A stretch of 64,000 bases of DNA from Parus major (taxonomy: Eukaryota > Chordata > Aves > Passeriformes > Paridae). Made by a program: the position numbers and the translations under genes. This document shows positions 24,024-36,943 of the stretch, piece after piece; the first letter of the stretch is position 1; each line of letters starts with the position of its first letter. The DNA is taken from positions 29,755,565-29,819,564 of the forward strand of contig NC_031799.1 in assembly GCF_001522545.3 (NCBI RefSeq), written 5' to 3'. The notes beneath the pieces were generated by a model. The model saw nothing but the letters and a program-made list of their open reading frames with translations. It was not told the DNA's origin and ran no database searches.

Positions 24024-25576
24024 ATAAAAAAAATATATAAAAAATTTCCCTACTCATACTGGGAAATGGTCCAAAATTAGTCTTCAGTGATTAAAAATTT
24101 TAGTCTTTTGTCTAATCCAAACTACCACATCCTTATGTTTTACATTGCTATACCCAGTTGGCTTGGCTAAAAACTATAGCAGCGTTGTACATCAGTCTAT
24201 AAAATCAAAGGATTTGGTTACATGAAAGGGGATCAATTCTAAAAGAAAACATAGAAGTAATTATATTTTTTTTTTAATATAATTTGGAACCATCTTTCAT
24301 AACAGGACAGAAAGTGAACAGAAATAAATATTTTGGTAGCATCTTTTTTCCTCCATGCATATTTTTTCTAATATAAGTACCATTTAGTCGTTTTGACATT
24401 ATAAAATAAACTGATTGTGAAATTGTATTCTAGCTTGCTGATGGCTTATATCTTACAGCAGATCTTGGGGGCAGGGTTTTTTGAACATATACTCAATTTC
24501 CTTGGAATGGAGTTTTGTTTAAAATTTATTTTACCCATTGTTGGTTATTTCTAGTTTCCGCAGGTTAGATGCTGCATTCACAGAAAATTACGGAAATCCA
24601 GCCATTTAAAAAGAATACAGAATAATTACTATGTGTGATTACATGGGGAAGGATTTTAATTATTAATATTCTTACTAAGCAATAATATACCTTGTCTGTT
24701 AGGGTTTGTCTGAACAAAAAAAAAACAAACTAAAACTGAACCCAACAAAGCCAAACAAAAATAAACAAACAAAAATTTGGATTAATTATTTAAAGCTATT
24801 TCAAAAGTAAAATGTTAAAAATCAACAGAAATTTAACATTTCATAGCAACACCCAAACAGAACCATTTTCAACATCTTTTCTATAGAATTCACAACTTTT
24901 TATTGTATAGGGCAAATTCCTTGTGAGCATTCATAGAGACCAAAGCATTACTTTCCAAGAGTTTCAAGTGCTTATGGGAATGCCATGTGGAAAAGCCAGA
25001 AATCTGTTGTGCCAGGGAACAAATATTCATGTCAAAAAGCTCAAAATAAAATCATGGCATGGTTCCTCAATGAACATTTTGTGCTTTTAAGTGGTTCCTC
25101 CAAATTGGCAGGAAAATACCGAGGAGAATGTTATACTAATCTTATAGACCCTCCAGTGCTATCAGGAAAAGTACTGACCTCATGAGAGGTATTTCAGAAA
25201 ACATTATGTCACAGGTTTTTAGTACAAGAGATAAAATATGAGTAGCTACAAAGTCCTTAAACAATTTTTTACTCCCCATACACACATCTTAATAGCTCTA
25301 GCATTTTAAGTTTTTTAGCTTTCTTTTCCTTCCTATATTTCATAACATTTCCCCTTAGATATTAATAACTCATCACCATAACTCCTTTAAAGTTGGTGTG
25401 TGCCATTTGGAAATTGGTGAAAAATACTGCTAGAGACAAAAAGGGTACAAGAAGAAAGTGCAATGGCACAAATAATCTTTAGTGAGACACTCCTTATTAC
25501 ATTTGCAATTAAAAAGCTTTCTAGATAGTCATGATGACTGATCATGATGACAAAAAGAAAAGGGTTGAACTGAAAA
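23506..25576. other. Unassigned AT-rich intergenic DNA
   Basis: No gene supported. Contains an A-rich tract at 23,986-24,049. Another A-rich run with CAAACAAA motifs lies at about 24,716-24,775. Confidence 0.5.
23986..24049. repeat. A-rich low-complexity tract
   Basis: More than 60 bp of almost only A with a few T, including runs of 12-14 A. It may be an old poly(A) tail, but no retroposed body was recognised to its left. Confidence 0.85.
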
Positions 25577-25639
25577 TTGGTTGAATGGCAAGGCCTAGAG
25601 TGCTCTGATGATTACTTGGAGGCCAGAAACTATCTCAGA

Positions 25640-26085
25640 GGCCAATCTTCCTTGATTAATGATTTGCATGATGAGAGGGACTGTACCCTCCGCAGGTTTG
25701 CAGATGGTACAAAACTAGGAAGAACATCTGATATGCAAAAGGCTTTTGCTGCTATTGAGATGGATCTTGACAGACTGGAGAATTCATCTGTCAGGAATTT
25801 CATGAAGTTTGACAAGGGCAAGTGTGAAGGGAGGAATGTCCCAACACACCAGTATGTGCTGGTGGCTTCCTATCTGGAAAGACCCTTGGCAGAGAAAGAC
25901 ATGGAGGTCCTGGTGTACCCCATATTCAACATGGACCAGTATTGTGTCTTTGGGGAAAAGAAAGCTCATAGCATTCTTGGCTGCATCAGCCAAGATCATT
26001 GCCAACAGGACAAGACAAGCTCCCTCCTTTTTGTAAAGCACTGGTGAGGGCACTGGACGACTGGAGCACTGGGTTCTGTTCTACA
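25640..26085 (+). pseudogene. CR1 ORF2 reverse-transcriptase fragment, dead catalytic motif
   Basis: The open frame at 25,577-26,047 reads as the middle of CR1 ORF2. Landmarks are 'INDLHDE', then 'CTLRRFADGTKLG', 'AAIEMDLDRLE', 'MKFDKGKC', 'ERPLAEKDMEVLV' and 'ILGC'. The conserved FADD catalytic box is FADG here (25,696-25,707), so the second metal-binding aspartate is lost. The frame stops at 26,045 where the family continues. The N-terminal endonuclease and the fingers are missing. Confidence 0.88.
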
Positions 26086-26089
26086 TTTT

Positions 26090-26906
26090 TGTCTTCATGT
26101 AGGGAGAAATTTAGGAGAAAAACACTCTGGAATGACTGTTTCCTCTAGAAAAAAAAGGGGTTCAAAGAATTCCTTTCTGCTAATAAGAAATGAATACTAG
26201 TGGATGAAAGTGAGACAGTCCTCCTGCCTTCCACGCCCCCCCCCCCAACCCTGTTTACTGACCACCAGAGTGCCCACACGGAACAGCAAAAGATAAATAA
26301 ATGACAGATATTGAACTGTTAGATATGGTAGGGGGAAAGATGGCACCAGCTCCTCTCTCAGGTTAAAAAAAAAACCAACAAAATGTTCACACAGCAGCTT
26401 GGGAGCTCAGACAAACAGATGTGAACCTGGTGAATCTCTGATGTTGGTCCCCTCCTCACAGCTGATGAAGCAGTTGGGTTTGGTGTGCTTTCTCTTGTCA
26501 GCTTGGATTTTTCTGAGGTCTGTGGCCAAAATGGAGCAAGCTCCTCACCTTCTTACCAAACCCAGATGATTGTTCTCCTGCTGATCGTTCTCTCTGATCT
26601 TGGACCCAAACTAAATTGTCCAGTTTACTTCCAAAAGCCACCGAAGGATTGCTGCCGCAGCCTCTCCAAGGCCAGGGAAGAGAAAAAAATCCCTTCTTGC
26701 CTAAGTTAACAAAAAAACAAGCTAACTAAGTAAAAAAAAACCAGACCACAAGGCACCCAAACACTTGGTGGGGAGGCTTTGAAAAAAATCACCAAAGAGC
26801 CCCAAGGCTTCCCCCTCCTCCTGGACTCACAGATACAACAACCATTTCTAGGCATAGGGCAGATGATCAGGAGATAGAGTAATCATCCTAAAATAACCCC
26901 AAGACA
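26090..26906 (-). mobile_element. ERV LTR, family A, minus-strand copy nested in CR1
   Basis: On the minus strand it runs from TGTCTTGGGGTT (5' end at 26,906) to 'catgaagaca' (3' end at 26,090), 817 bp. The ends are inverted repeats TGTCTT...AAGACA. Flanking pentamers are ATTTT (26,085-26,089) and ATTTC (26,907-26,911), a 4/5 target duplication. It is homologous throughout to 21,557-22,366. A C-run of 11 at 26,236-26,246 and an A-run near 26,366 mark homopolymer growth. It is a solo LTR: no internal viral sequence adjoins it. Confidence 0.87.
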
Positions 26907-27385
26907 ATTTCCCAGCACAAAAGAGATGCACAGTTACTGGAAAGAGACCAGCAAAGGACTCTAAGACGTTTAGGCAACTGGAGTATCTCATATATGAGGA
27001 AAGACTGGGGACTTTTTAGCCTAGGGAAAAGATTGTTCAGAAGGAATGTAATGTGTACTAATATCAAAAGGGATGGGGAAAGGAAGACAGATTCAGGCTG
27101 TTTTCAGGCAGGACCAGTGAAATGACAGGAGACAGTTGTCACAAAAGGAAACACAGGAAGGTCCATATGAACAGAAGATGATTTTTTTAAGGTAGGGATG
27201 CATAATAGAGCCCTGGCACAGGTTGCCCAGGTAAGTTATGGAGTTCCACCCTTGAAAAAGGTCAAGAGCCATCTGCACACAGTCCTGGGCAATCAGTTCT
27301 AGGTAACCTTCCTTGAGAAGTAGTGTTGGATGAGATGACCTCACATTCCCTTACAACCTCCATCAGCCCTTGATTCTTGTCATTC

Positions 27386-29050
27386 TGATGTTGGCAGTTT
27401 TATTTCAAAGATTTTTTTTAAGAAAAAGGTTCTCCTGGTTTCAACAAAGACAAAATATAACTAACACATAATTTATCACCCTTTCCAATACGTTTCAATA
27501 AGCATTTTTATTAAAATTTAGAGTTTTAGTAATCCTCTCATTATGTGACAATAAAGCTAAACTGATTCTCCCATGCCTGTATGCAAGTCACTTGGCAGCA
27601 GTTAAAGCACCAAGTCAGTGGAAAAATGCCTTGCAATTTTGACACTAAACTGTTAGTAGTTGACGCACTGTATAAGTAAAAGATCTGTAAAATCTCAGTG
27701 TATCTCTGCCTCATGTTTTTTTCTTTCTTTCTGCAAGAGAATGCAAACACTTTTGGGAAAGAGAAGGAAAAACCTTGAAGATAATTTGAGCTCTGTAAAG
27801 GATGAAAACAGCAAATTCTGTATTTAAATTCATTATGTTCCAGGTAGTTTTTTCATTCCTGCTTCAAACTTTGACTTAAAGGGCTTTAGGCTTATGTGAC
27901 CATTCTATATCTTTTCTTTAGAATAAGTCAACAAAAGTTTTAGTCCTTCTAAATAGATTTCTAAATTCAGCCCTTTATTATTTTATACTTTGACTGGCAA
28001 ACACTCAAATGCTATGTTTTATTGCTCAGGCAGCTTATAAACAGGAAAAGAATACAGGGACTAAACACTCAGAGTATTGATCTGAAGGTAAAAGTATTTG
28101 AGTATTACAGCCTGAATACATGACTTATTCAAGGGCTGACATCTTAGTCTCATGCCAAAGAGTAAAAATCAAATGGAAATAGTAAAGCATTGATTCATTC
28201 TCATGGTCTGGATGATGGTGATACAAAGAATTAGGGTACAGTTTTCTTCTTTCTCTGTAGCTTCTGAGGATCTGATTACCAGTAAGATAGGAATTACAGA
28301 ATAATAATTTGTTTTGTCATTAATTCCCTTGTTCCCACTCTCCGTGTCTCTATTTTTGTTTTTGTTGGCTGGTTTTCTTGCAGGTTCGGTTTGGTTTGAT
28401 TTGTCTTTTCTGTTCATTTACGGTTTTTTTCAGCTACAACAATTTGTCATTCCTGTCTAAAATTATACTGTAAGATTCTTGAAGAAAGGACATACTTATA
28501 TGTCCCCAACATTCATCACATCATGGAGCCCTGACACAGATTATGGTCTTGAAGTTGTTATAGCACAAGTGGCTATTACACTTACAGCACAAAGGTATTT
28601 TTCACAACTAGATCAGGTCAAAAATATTCACCCCAGTACAGCCTCATTAATTGGTAGCTTGCTTTCTTCTCAAACTGCAGGTATGCATCTGCAGTAAAAC
28701 TGAAAACAAGATAAAAGCTTGCCTTTGGTAGGGCTGTAGAGCAAAGCTCTGTTATGTAGAGTTAGAAGGCACAGTGCTTGTTGCATTTCTGTCATTAGAA
28801 GCTTATAGTCCTGAAAAGTCAAATCAGTCAGATGGGAGCTGCTACAATGTTAAAGATACATTTGTTTATAAAAGATGGCAGCAATGCAATTCTTTACCTT
28901 TCAAGCAACTGTACTGGTCTTTCCAGCTTCTTCAACCTGTTTATCTGTTTACATTAAGTTAATTAATATGTTATTTCCCTCAGTCCTCTGCACTAAGAGA
29001 ATCTGGTTTCTGGATACTTTATACCATATCAGCCTACCTTATTTCAGTGT
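27386..29050. other. Unassigned AT-rich intergenic DNA
   Basis: No gene or defined repeat recognised. All open frames are short. Confidence 0.5.
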
Positions 29051-30093
29051 TGTGGTTTGACACTGGCCCAATGCCAGGGACCCACAAGAGTTGCTCGCTC
29101 ACCTCCCATGTCATAGCTGAGCAGAAGAGAGGAAAAAAAATTTAAAAGGCCTCATGAGTGAGATAAAGACTGGGAAAAATATATAAAAGTAAAAATAGGC
29201 TCAACTTAAGTTGCAAAGTGAATTTTATTACTAAGAATCAGAGGAGGATAATGAGAAGCAAAATAAAACCTTAAAACTTTTTCCTGCCCAGCCCCTTCCC
29301 ACATCCCACTGACAACATAGGGAGACCGGGAACGGGTCAGTTCACTACCACGATTTTCTTCCTGTGCTCTGGGAGAGGAGTCCTTCCCCAGTGAGACCGT
29401 GGGGTCCCTCCCACGGGAGAGGGTTTTCCATCAGCTTCTCCAACGTGGCTCCAATCTCACGAGCAGCAGCCCTATCAAACCTGCTGCAATGTGAGTCCCT
29501 CCCACGGACACACAGTCCTCCCAGAACTGCTGTGGTGTGGGTTGCTCTTCCATGGGGTGCAGCCCTCCAAGGACAGGCTGCTCCACCCTGGCAGCAGGGC
29601 CCTGTCTCCACCAGATCTCCCACTGGATCACAGCCTCCTCCAGGCCTCCTCCCACTCTGGCATGGGCACCTCCCCCATGGGCTGTGGGTGGATCTCTGCA
29701 TCCCCATGGACCCCAGAGGGCTGCAGGGCACAGCTGCTTCACCATGGTCTCACCATGGCCTGCAGAGGAGTCATGGCTCTGGTACCTGGAACATCTCCTC
29801 CCCCTCCTTCTCCACTGACCTTGGTGTCTCCATGTTGTTTCCCTTACATCTTCTCACCTCCTCCTCTTCCCTGGCCAGGAGAAAAAATCTTCTGAATTTG
29901 CTTTGATTTTCTTCTTAATTTTGTCATCACAGGCATTACCAACCTCTCTAATTGGCTCAGTTTTGGCCAGCAACATGTCCACCTTCAGAGCCATCAGAGA
30001 TTGACTCTGCTGGACATGGTGGAAGCTTCAGCAGCTTCTTACAGGAGCCACCTCTGTGCCCCCCCCAGTACCAAACGAATTCATTCAGACACA
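29051..30093 (+). mobile_element. ERV LTR copy 3, ~1 kb family (TguLTR5-like), older member
   Basis: It starts TGTGGTTTGACACTGGCCC at 29,051, the classic beginning of this avian LTR family, and continues with 'agggacccacaagagttgc'. It then has a series of 'ctcccacggg' and 'tgggttgctcttcc' repeats, 'ctgaccttggtgtctcca', 'attggctcagttttggcc', and a C-run near 30,059-30,066 followed by 'agtaccaaa'. The end is placed at about 30,093. It is clearly related to copies 1 and 2 but much more diverged from either than they are from each other. The plus-strand frame of 180 codons is GC-rich LTR sequence, not a gene. No convincing target duplication. Confidence 0.85.
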
Positions 30094-30658
30094 AAATGTC
30101 TCTTTGAGATGTGTCTAAAACTGTAGTCAGATCTAATCCTTCAGATTTTGAAAGCCACCGTCCTTCCCAGTCCTAGTAGCCTTGTTCTCTTGCAATAGCA
30201 TATCACACTTCTAGTTCTTCCAGTGTATGTCTAAAATTATGGGAAGGAGGTCAATTGCTCTGTAACAGATCACTCACCCAAGTGACAGGCTGTGTGCTAA
30301 CTGGCCTTCCTATCATGACATCATTCACACATCTTTAGATGGCTCTGCCTGCACTTTATGGATACAAGGAATCCTGTTGATTATGTAGTTTTTACTCAGG
30401 TGTAATGCCATTACAATGTTAGTAAGTTAAATAGAAGCCTCACTGTGAGACAATATGTTTGAAACCTTTATTTGATTAAAAGTATTAGTATAATTAATAG
30501 TAAGTAAGTATAAAATGTATTAGTATAATATTAAAAACTTCTAAATGTCGAGAGGGATTCATATAGAGATAGCTGAACTATTCCCTTAATCTTTTGCTTA
30601 TCTCTACAGTCTTTCATTCTCTCCCTAAAACAGAAAAGGGAATGTACAACAACCTCTC

Positions 30659-30660
<2 letters not shown>

Positions 30661-30698
<38 letters not shown>

Positions 30699-30735
30699 TA
30701 TATATAATATATATATATAAAATATATATAAAATA
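30661..30735. repeat. (AT)n microsatellite, interrupted
   Basis: An uninterrupted AT run of about 28 bp is followed by AT blocks separated by AAA or AA, ending near 30,735. Confidence 0.95.
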
Positions 30736-33700
30736 AACCATTATTTCCATTTATCTAGCCAAGAGTATTTTACTTCACAAAAACCAATTTTTGAGTTGAA
30801 GTTATAGTTTGATTCTTAGTATTAATCGAAAGACAAAGACAAAAACCTGTCAGTGCATTCCACAATATTGCAACAGCACACAAAACTTGGCTACATTTCA
30901 GGACATTCCTACATTAATTTAATATGCACAGAAATTAGTCACTGAAGAAGATAATGAAGTAACAATCCTGGTCACCTGACCAGCAGCAATCCTGACCATG
31001 AAGAAACAGATGCTGTTCTGAACAAGAACAAAAAAAATTACTTAAATTATTGTTCTTGAGGCATTCTACCTCTGAAACATGAGGTTTTTTAGCTACTTGT
31101 TTCTCTAAAGCATGCGGAATTCCAGCAGGTACTATTCTCAATACTATTTCTCCAGTACTTTTTATGGCGTTCTCTAAGTATACTGCTGACTGCTTAATTC
31201 AGAAAAAAGTTCACAGATTCCTAAAGGAATTTCAGTGTAAAGACCTTAAAGAGACAGGAGTTTAATTAAAGTATCAGTGAGGGTTTTTCTAACTAGGTGG
31301 TTTTTAGTTCATTTGTTTTGTTGTTGTTGATATTTTATTAGGTTGTTCTAAGCTTTAGTCTCAGATATTCATTGAGTTTTGCTTCTATACCTGGCTAAAT
31401 ACTCAGAGGTATCTTTTTTTAAAAAAATTGATTGGTTAAGTATCTATTTTAGGAATGTTTCCTCTATTCCATTTTTTTTCAGCTGGTGCCTAGTCTGAAA
31501 AGTACTATCGTTCAAAAACCATGGAATGACTCTCACTAGTAAAAATGAGTAAGTTATACATGCATTAAAACACAAAATAATGCTTCAAATTAGTTACAGA
31601 AGTTAATTGAACCAGCTACACTTGTTCATTAGCAATTATGTTGCAGATATACAAATGACATGATATTGGCCCTGGCAGTCAAGATATGCAATTTTATGTA
31701 TAAGGGAAGACTAGTTGTTGGGGTTTTTTTATTTTAGTGTAAGGGTTGGCTTTAATTTTTTTTATTTATTTTGTGGGTTTTTTAAGCACACTTGATTGAA
31801 CAAGGTAAATATCCTTTCTTATATTTTGTATGAATCCTTCCTTGTGACCTTTGTTTGTAAATTTTAGATGTTAAAAGAATAGATAAAACTAATTACTAGC
31901 TCAGAATTATCTCTAAAATTGTTGCATAGTTGAAGTTTCTTAAATTGCTGTTTCTTAATAAAATGACCCCATATGATAATACATTTTATATCAAAATTCT
32001 GAAGGTTGCAAAAAAAACCCCAAAAACCCACAAACAGGGATTTTCTAGATCTGCCCTACTTTGGTTACTTCCAGCCTCAGAATCCTATTAAACTACTTCC
32101 CTTTCTTACATGATCCAGATCCTCATCTGCACAGCACCTAGATCATACTTGATCTACTTGAAAGCACAGCTGCGAAAGCAACAACAAATCCTTTAACCTT
32201 CAGAATGAGTTCTACCCACAATAGATATAAATTTCTCCATTTCCCACCAGCATGCTCTAATCACCATTTTTACACCACTCTGACACAGACATTCATCAGC
32301 ATGTTCGATAAAACTGTTGTCTTTTCAATGAATGATATACAGACTTAACCAGTAAGACCAAGGTTCTTCCATTAAACATTCTGTGGAAGTAATGGGCAGA
32401 GAGACCAAGGGACTATTCCCTAACTGAATTAATCCTTAGGGGTTTTTCAATTGGGGTGAATTGAACTTCTGAAGGAATGGTTTGAAGACATGATGGATAG
32501 AACACACAGGAGAGACTTACATGTCATTTCTAGAATAAAAAAAATGTCATCACCTTTTCAAATCCTAATTTTTCTTAAATTCTTCCTAAGTATAATGGAT
32601 CTTATGTCTCAGTTCAAAAGAATTCTCTACAACTTGAAGCAATAGTAGCTAAATAAATAATATAAGAAAGTAGCAAAAGAAAAAAGTATTTCAGAGCAAT
32701 GTGGTTAAGGCACATAACTCTCCTAACAGACAGCACTAAAGAAAATTTAAAATTTATCCACCTCAGACTTCTTAGTCCAATCAGACATTGCTGGCTAGAT
32801 TAGTGAATTCAAGCCTTTGGATTAACTTGAGCACAGAATTCGCAGATGATCCCAGAATGACACTGGTTGATATAATGAACTAATGCCAACCACGAAGGTT
32901 AGATCTTGGTTCTAATAGGCATCAAAATCTAATGCCTAAGGACAAGAATAGCCAATAAAAAAGATGTGTCACATTACTGAACCACTTTACTTTTTATATG
33001 TAGTGTTCTCTCTCTTCTATACAGAGTAAGCAGTATTGGAGCTCTGCAGATTTTGAAATTCTCTTTTGTTCTGGAAGGAGATCCTAGGCAATCCTTTCAG
33101 GGAAGGAAGGCTTGTTTCAGGTCAAAGCAGCTGTGCTTTACTAGAACAGAGAGTATGAGAGAATCATTCTAGAAAAAATATTATCTTCTTTAAGACCGAA
33201 ATTTTCCCCTTTGCAAAATTCTTCAAGGATGCTTTGGGCATTTAACATCAGTCAGATGTCTTTGTCCTCCTGTGCTATTAATGACAGTTCTGGGGCCAGC
33301 AAGAGCAGTGAATATTTCTCCATTTCAGATGATTTATTAGATATCCTCCTCCTCATCTTTCTAGTCCCCAAATTTCTAAATCAGCCAAGTCAGTTTTCTT
33401 TTACATTTCACTCCATTAGCTACTGCTACACCATGCACAACCAGTAAAACATTCTTTAAAATCTTTCACTTGCCAACTAAAACTAGTGTCTAAAGCGACT
33501 ATTAGTGAACAATATAAGAAACACTCCTGAGCAGGACATGTGCCATGGAAAAGGCTTAGCTACTGACCACCATTCCAGAAACCATATGTCTTGATGCCAT
33601 CCTTTCCCCTCTATTTCAGCATTTTTGAGAGCCAACTGTTTTTTTCCCAAGTATCTGAAACATGATATTTGACTTTCATGAACATATCCCATGTGAATCC

Positions 33701-34257
33701 ATGTTAAAGAATGCATTCCTTAAAGATTAGATACTCTCCAATGATAAATATTTCCATGGCTTACTTTCTTTTTCTAAAATAGTTTTTCTCTCAGGCAATT
33801 AAGTTCATAACTCTAGAAGGAGCCTGGAGGGGAGGAGTTTAAAGAAACAAGAAAGAAAAAAAAATTAGTGTTATCCTCAATTAAGACATATTCTAAATGG
33901 AAACCTTGCTGTAACTATTCTGCTTTCTCTGCCTAAATGGTTTACAAAACCCAAGTGAATTTAAACCTTATAATTAAGTACATCTAGACTAGCCAAAGGC
34001 AGCAAAACCCTGTAGTGTTAAACAATCCCTTATGTCTCAACTATTTTATAAGCATAAATGCTGGGTATTAACTGTGCATATATGTGTTAGAAGCTATATG
34101 AGGAACTAATATTTAATCAGCCTATACATCAAATATTAAAACTGAATCTGATATTACATAATAAGCTCTACCAATACTTAAAAAAGCCCAACAGATAGTA
34201 GCTTTTCTGACTGAAATGGTACCCTCATTTAAAGTGTATTTGGATAAAGATATCTGA

Positions 34258-34425
34258 ATTAATATAAGATTTATATATTATATAAATATTTATATTTATA
34301 TATTTATAAAATATAAATATAATATACAATATATAAATATAATATTTGTACATTAATATAATTAGTATAAGATTTGTATATTTTGTAATATACATGTTAT
34401 ATATATTTTGTATATATATGTTAAA
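34258..34425. repeat. AT-rich quasi-repeat
   Basis: Repeated TATAAATAT, AATATAA and TATATATTTTGTATAT motifs with no fixed period; low-complexity sequence. Confidence 0.75.
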
Positions 34426-36312
34426 CCATGAGGATATAAAGAATGTGTGAAGGTTAGATCTTACAACTTTATATTCCAGATAAACACATTAAAATTTGCT
34501 GAGCCTCTGTAGTGGATAATAATGCACATGATGACAGCAAAATGAATGGGAAGCAGAGCAGAATGAGTTTGGTTAGGGCACTTATTACTGCCTGGTGAAA
34601 GGTTAGCATAATACTCAAAACCTTTATTTAAGTATATAGCAATATTCTTTTTGCTAGGGAGTAAATTCCAGGATAAATGGCCAGTGAATCAATAAATGCT
34701 CCAGTCTGTGGCCTGAGAGTTCATTTATCATGAACCATTTATCTCCTCACATGCTCTCCCATAAAAAACAGCCTAATTAATTTTCATGTAGACTCCTTAG
34801 GTTGTGGTGTTATCAGCATGTACTAACAAATCAAAACAATGATGGAAAAGCATATCTGTAACTGCATTTAAAAACAGTCAGAAAGGAATAATTATTTTAC
34901 TATGTCTAAAATAACTTTCTAAAATAAACAGAATTAATAATGCATTGGTAGTCCTCAGTAAAAAGTTTTGAGGAATTATATCAGAAAATACTCCTAACAA
35001 CCTTAAAGCAATGAGTGTTGCCCCAGTCATTATATGAATATTCAGTACTGCAGTCCAGCTGGTCTTCATGAAAGGCTTAGGATGCACCTTATTTACAAGA
35101 TTTAGGAAGCTTGTTTTTCCTTTATTTGATCTAAAACCTAGTAAAATACTTACAGAGCCAGCAAGGAAGCATGCCCTGTCTATGTGCTTTTTAAGAGGGT
35201 TCAAAAGTCAGATGTAAAAAGACTAACAGTGCCAGTTGGACAAAAAACTTCCAGAAATTGGAAAACAGAAGGCATAAGACTATTGTGCCTATATGTGTTT
35301 CTACATCATTACAGAACGGAGACAAAGGACTTCTAGATTAGATTTTTGCGCTCAAATTGGTAATTTCTAATGAGGTGTTTAGTAGGCATAATTAAAATAC
35401 TGTATTTGTCAAAACAAATAAATTTCTGAGAGCTTTCATTATCTGAAGCTGGTTTTAGTACAAAAAAAAATACACTTCAGCTTGATGATGTGGTAAGGCT
35501 TTGAAAATTAGTAAAATTATTTGGAAAAGGTGTTTCTCTGCAGTTCTACTTATGTAGTGATAAATGCTATTAGAGAACATGGAAAAAACTGGCAGCCAGT
35601 TCACTCATCATCCTAAAGGCAGATCATTGAGAATGCCTGCCTGTTGGAAATGTGCTTTATACTGCAGATAACATTAAATTCTCAAAAGTGTGCTCATTCT
35701 GTCCTCCAAGCATCCCTCCAAATTATTGCATATTGTAGTTTTTGGTATGTCAGATTCTTTCTCCTTTTTATTTTTTTTTAATTTTTTTTTAATTTTAAAA
35801 ATAACATAAAGGTTCACTTTTCCCAGGTTTCAAAACCAAATTTTCTGACAAACCTTCTCCAATGATATAATGCAGTTTTTCTTGTGAGATCAAGACATAC
35901 TTTATCTAATCTAGTTATTTTAGGATTATGAATTTAACACAGCTATGTTTATCAGTTAACACATTTTTGTGGGGTCCAACATTTAGTAACATTTTAGATA
36001 ATATCATTGTCTTAATCACTGCAGGGTGATTCATTTGCTACACATGTTGTACAATCAATGGTCTTTACAAAATTATAATTAGAAGAAGATTATAGTGCTC
36101 TTTCTTTAATTTAATTTGCATTCTAGCATAAAGAAATGAGCTGCAGTACACAAAAAAGCCTCAGTATCATACATTTTTCTTCTGAAAGGAGAGCTCTTTT
36201 GTTAAAAAAATCTTCAATTCAGTATATTATGCCAAGAGGCAGGACAAAGTTTCATAGAGGGAAAAAGTTTCTCCAAAGAAATGTTAGTTTATCAGAAAAA
36301 AAGTAAGGGAAA

Positions 36313-36697
36313 TGGTCACGTTTCAGCTTTGCAACCCGGGACCTGGGCCAGCCAGGAGTGGTGTGGCATAATAAACAGGACAGGCTCAACTGGCTGATCC
36401 AAAAAGTAAAACTGATTTAATAGAAAAATAATAAATGGCAGAAGGTGGACACACAATGTAGGGTCAACCACAAAAGGCAAAAAAAGGGTGGGTACAACAG
36501 TATATATAGGGAAGATCTGAGGGTAGATCTGAAAGCAGGGTTGCAATCACAGACTGAGATTAGGAATATTAAAAATAATGCAGCAAACGACAACAAATCA
36601 GGGGAGAGAACTAAGAACATTTTGGAAGCATAACCTTATATGAACAGGCTTGCTATCATCCCATGATCTTAAGTTGATGCCCAGTTCTATCTCCACA
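36313..36697 (-). repeat. 3' LTR of the ERVK-like provirus
   Basis: On the minus strand it begins TGTGGAGATAGAACTGG at 36,697 and ends near 36,313. It has a TATA box (TATATATA at 36,501-36,508) and an ATTAAA polyadenylation signal (plus-strand TTTAAT at about 36,416). It matches the partner LTR closely in the U3 half (right side) and poorly in the R/U5 half (left side). Confidence 0.85.
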
Positions 36698-36714
36698 CAT
36701 CCCCCTTCCTTCTG
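36698..36714 (-). promoter_or_regulatory. Polypurine tract of the provirus
   Basis: On the minus strand CAGAAGGAAGGGGGATG lies directly before the 3' LTR. This is the purine-rich primer site for plus-strand synthesis and fixes the provirus orientation as minus. Confidence 0.75.
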
Positions 36715-36726
36715 AACAATTAAAAT

Positions 36727-36915
36727 TTATTGAAAAAACTTCCTGATAACCCTTAACAAAAAGGTTATTAAGCAAGGTAACATTAACAATACAACAACAA
36801 TAATTATAAGAACAAGCAAACCTGTTTTAACCCATGATAGCAACCAACCTGACAAACCCCAGTTTTTGAAAAGGCCACTCAAGTAGTGGACTTCTATCTT
36901 CAACTTGTAGCTTTT
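36727..36915 (-). pseudogene. Env C-terminal part: membrane anchor and short tail
   Basis: A 63-codon frame bounded upstream by a stop and ending in TAA at 36,727. It contains a segment with LSGLF and GLSGWL, then a long hydrophobic anchor of ~24 residues rich in Leu, Ile and Val, a Cys, and a short basic tail with RKFF. This order (pre-anchor tryptophan-rich part, anchor, short tail) is that of a retroviral transmembrane Env subunit. An in-frame TGA cuts it off from the ectodomain frame at 36,944-37,165. Confidence 0.75.
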
Positions 36916-36943
36916 TCACTCCTCCCTTCAGTACTTGGATGCA

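Larger units (their letters stand above)
25577..27385 (+). mobile_element. CR1 LINE, 5'-truncated, split by a family-A LTR
   Basis: Two halves of one plus-strand CR1 are visible. The left half (to about 26,089) holds a reverse-transcriptase fragment and ends in 'actgggttctgttctac'. The right half (from about 26,907) resumes with 'cccagcacaaaagagatgc', then 'gagtatctcatatatgagg', 'gcacaggttgcccagg', 'gtcctgggcaatcag' and 'gttggatgagatgacctc', the standard order to the CR1 3' UTR. The break point is continuous in the CR1 consensus, so the 817-bp LTR inserted later. The 3' octamer end is decayed near 27,365-27,390. Confidence 0.88.
30094..36312. other. Unassigned AT-rich intergenic DNA
   Basis: Over 6 kb without a supported gene. 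AT microsatellite and AT-rich satellites are listed separately. A T-rich tract lies at about 35,764-35,800. The longest open frame (108 codons, minus, 34,878-35,204) is not recognisable. Confidence 0.5.

Noticed and set aside
24000..24049. A-rich tract as the tail of a processed retrocopy
   Set aside because: No gene-like body or target duplication could be found on either side.
29364..29906. 180-codon plus-strand frame
   Set aside because: GC-rich repeat units of LTR copy 3 explain it; overlapping long frames occur on both strands.
34878..35204. 108-codon minus-strand frame with hydrophobic stretches
   Set aside because: No recognisable domain, no splice signals, and AT-rich DNA often yields such frames. 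Kept only as unassigned sequence.
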